A stretch of 7,739 nucleotides of DNA. Source: an uncultured Collinsella sp. GTDB taxonomy: Bacteria > Actinomycetota > Coriobacteriia > Coriobacteriales > Coriobacteriaceae. The notes under the pieces are model-generated. The model saw nothing but the letters and a program-made list of their open reading frames with translations, was not told where the DNA came from and ran no database searches. This document shows positions 6,311 through 7,739 of the stretch, piece after piece (position 1 is the stretch's first letter; the number at the start of each line of letters is the position of its first letter). The stretch covers positions 1-7,739 of the forward strand of contig CAAENI010000089.1 in the NCBI GenBank assembly GCA_900757285.1. Direction: 5' to 3'. The translations under genes and the position numbers were made by a program.

Positions 6311-7085
6311 TAGCGAAGCCCTGCTTAGGGTCTCACATCTGACTAAAACGTATACCATGCCGGGCTCAGGTTTTAAGCGTCAGATCTTTACCGCCGTGGA
6401 CAATCTGTCGTTTGAGATCGCGCCGGGTGAGGTCTATGGCTTGGTTGGCGAATCCGGATCGGGCAAGTCGACGACTGGGCGCCTGATCTGTGGTCTCGAG
6501 CGTGCGGATTCCGGCTCGATTGTCTATTGCGGGCACGACCTCGCCACGATGTCGGAGCGCGAACGCAAGCCGTTTCGCCGCGAGATCCAGCTGGTATTCC
6601 AGGATAGCTCTACGGCTTTTGACCCGCGCAACCGTGTCGGCCGCATTTTGGAGGAGCCGCTGATTATCGCCGGCGTGCGCGATGCGGATGAGCGCCATGG
6701 GCGCGCGCTCTCGGCTCTGGCCTCGGTCGGTCTTCTGGCAGAGCATTATGACCGCTATCCGCATGACCTTTCGGGGGGACAGCGTCAGCGACTCAATCTG
6801 GCACGGGCGCTTATTTGCGAGCCGCGCCTTGTGGTATGCGACGAGCCAGTCTCGGCGCTTGACGTGTCCGTTCAGGCCCAAGTGCTCAACTTGCTTCGCG
6901 ACCTGCAGCGCACGACGGGCGTGGCGCTGCTGTTTATCACGCATGATATGCGTGTGGTTCGGCATATGTCCGACCGGATTGGCGTGCTCTACCACGGTCG
7001 TCTTGTCGAGGAAGGCGCGGCCGAGGACGTGATCGCGCACCCGAGCGATCCGTATACGCAGGAGCTTATCGACGCTATTCCCTAG
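6300..7085 (+). CDS. ABC transporter ATPase, DppF/OppF type, short form
   Basis: This 261-residue ATPase would form the heterodimer with the preceding DppD-type protein. It has Walker A GESGSGKS (50-57), Q-loop Gln101, signature LSGGQRQR (157-164), Walker B LVVCDEP (177-183) and switch His215. It stops at PSDPYTQELIDAIP, just where most DppF/OppF proteins continue with a C-terminal extension of several tens of residues. It is therefore a core-only form, close in length to NikE. Nothing after the stop looks like a lost tail, so this is probably its natural length. ATG 6300 is chosen because AAAGGGGAG lies directly upstream; an in-frame ATG at 6252 would give an unlikely 16-residue extension deep inside the previous gene. 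Confidence 0.93.
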   Translation: MAVDSEALLRVSHLTKTYTMPGSGFKRQIFTAVDNLSFEIAPGEVYGLVGESGSGKSTTGRLICGLERADSGSIVYCGHDLATMSERERKPFRREIQLVFQDSSTAFDPRNRVGRILEEPLIIAGVRDADERHGRALSALASVGLLAEHYDRYPHDLSGGQRQRLNLARALICEPRLVVCDEPVSALDVSVQAQVLNLLRDLQRTTGVALLFITHDMRVVRHMSDRIGVLYHGRLVEEGAAEDVIAHPSDPYTQELIDAIP

Positions 7086-7110
7086 AGGATGCTTCCTTTT
7101 GGGTATGGCG

Positions 7111-7139
7111 TTGATTTGTTGTTTAATTGTCGGTATATC
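7111..7139 (+). promoter_or_regulatory. Candidate sigma70-type promoter for the second reductase gene
   Basis: TTGATT (7111-7116) and TATATC (7134-7139) each match consensus at four of six positions and are separated by exactly 17 nt, in an AT-richer patch (7093-7140) of otherwise GC-rich DNA. Transcription would start near 7145, leaving a leader of only about 17 nt with the SD almost at the 5' end. This would let the second reductase be expressed separately from the transport genes. Confidence 0.5.
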
Positions 7140-7161
7140 GGTGCAAGAGAGGGGAACTACT

Positions 7162-7739
7162 ATGGCCGATATCGAGGAACAGCCGTTGCCGCGCACGTTT
7201 GAGGAGTTCAACGAGCAACGCAAAGCGGCGTTTATTCGCGTCAAGGATTATAAGCAGGCGGGTAATCGCCTGGTCGGCTTTTTGTGCAGCTATACGCCGC
7301 TCGAGATTATCGATGCCGCGGGGGCTGCGAGCGTGGCTCTGTGCGGTACGTCCGATGAGGTGATTCCCGAGGCCGAGAAGGTGCTGCCGGCAAACCTGTG
7401 CCCGCTCATCAAGTCGACCTACGGTTTTGCCTACTCGCAAAAGTGCCCGTTTACGTACTTTAGCGACATGATCATCGGCGAGACCACCTGCGACGGCAAG
7501 AAGAAGATGTACGAGCTACTCAACGAGCTTAAGCGCACGCACATTCTGCATCTTCCGCAGGGTCGCGACCGCGCCTACGAGCGTGAAGGCTGGTACGAGG
7601 AGTGCCGCCTGCTCAAGGAGGAGCTCGAGGGCTTCTACGGCATCACGATTACCGACGATGACCTACGTGCTGCCGTCCGACGCCGCAACCGTCTGCGTGC
7701 GGCGCAACTCGAGATGTTTGCCCTCCAGGCCAACCAGCC
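7162..7739 (+). CDS. Double-cubane-cluster-containing anaerobic reductase (2-hydroxyacyl-CoA dehydratase D / YjiM family), 3' end outside window
   Basis: The frame is open to the window edge: 192 complete codons are visible and no stop. It resembles the gene at 365. Landmarks are FLCSYTPLEII (40-50), LCPLIKS (79-85), KCPF (94-97) and ETTCDGKKKMYE (107-118). The last motif, in full, is the hallmark I associate with double-cubane reductases. Cysteines 42, 61, 80, 95 and 110 have the same spacing as 81, 100, 119, 134 and 149 of the first protein; Cys148 is extra. The N-terminus is shorter by about 39 residues. The start follows GAGAGGGGAAC, an 11-nt stretch identical to that before the first reductase gene, with a 7-nt spacer. 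The C-terminal half, where further cluster ligands are expected, is not visible. Whether it is a separate reductase or a partner subunit of the first is open. Confidence 0.9.
   Translation, partial: MADIEEQPLPRTFEEFNEQRKAAFIRVKDYKQAGNRLVGFLCSYTPLEIIDAAGAASVALCGTSDEVIPEAEKVLPANLCPLIKSTYGFAYSQKCPFTYFSDMIIGETTCDGKKKMYELLNELKRTHILHLPQGRDRAYEREGWYEECRLLKEELEGFYGITITDDDLRAAVRRRNRLRAAQLEMFALQANQ

Noticed and set aside
7084..7100. Small hairpin AGAGGA/TCCTTT right after the last ATPase gene as a terminator
   Set aside because: The stem is only about 6 weak pairs including a wobble, and it is followed by GGG rather than a T-tract.

Overview
The window reads as a piece of a GC-rich, anaerobic Gram-positive genome, most likely an actinobacterial gut anaerobe of the Coriobacteriia (Collinsella-like). 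That placement is inferred from the GC-rich coding, strong SD sequences, a Tat-type lipoprotein solute receptor and the presence of oxygen-sensitive iron-sulphur reductases; it was not tested by any search. All convincing genes lie on the + strand.

Layout. Positions 1-364 are a long regulatory leader. It holds a candidate extended -10 promoter (78-106) inside a perfect inverted repeat (69/100), a candidate 22-codon leader peptide with a strong SD (137-205), a long hairpin over the end of that peptide (189-228), and an 8-nt segment (266-273) perfectly complementary to the SD region of the next gene (354-361). Positions 365-1648 encode a full-length 2-hydroxyacyl-CoA dehydratase D / double-cubane-cluster reductase-like protein. 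An intrinsic terminator (1680-1707) and a second strong hairpin (1765-1797) follow. Positions 1833-7085 hold a complete peptide/nickel-type ABC importer in canonical order: Tat lipoprotein solute-binding protein, two permeases and two ATPases, with short or overlapping junctions from the first permease onwards and a stable hairpin between the receptor and first permease genes. A good sigma70-type promoter (7111-7139) then drives a second double-cubane-type protein (7162 onward), which is cut by the window end after 192 codons.

How they may work together. The two reductase-like proteins share exactly the same spacing of five N-terminal cysteines (19-19-15-15), so they are paralogues that bracket one uptake system. 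A reasonable inference is an import-and-reduce module: the transporter brings in a peptide-like or small organic substrate, and ATP-activated iron-sulphur proteins carry out a low-potential reduction or dehydration in the cytoplasm. The substrate cannot be read from the sequence. The activator ATPase that such proteins need is not in the window and may lie downstream. The three blocks have separate expression signals, so they may be co-located rather than strictly one operon.
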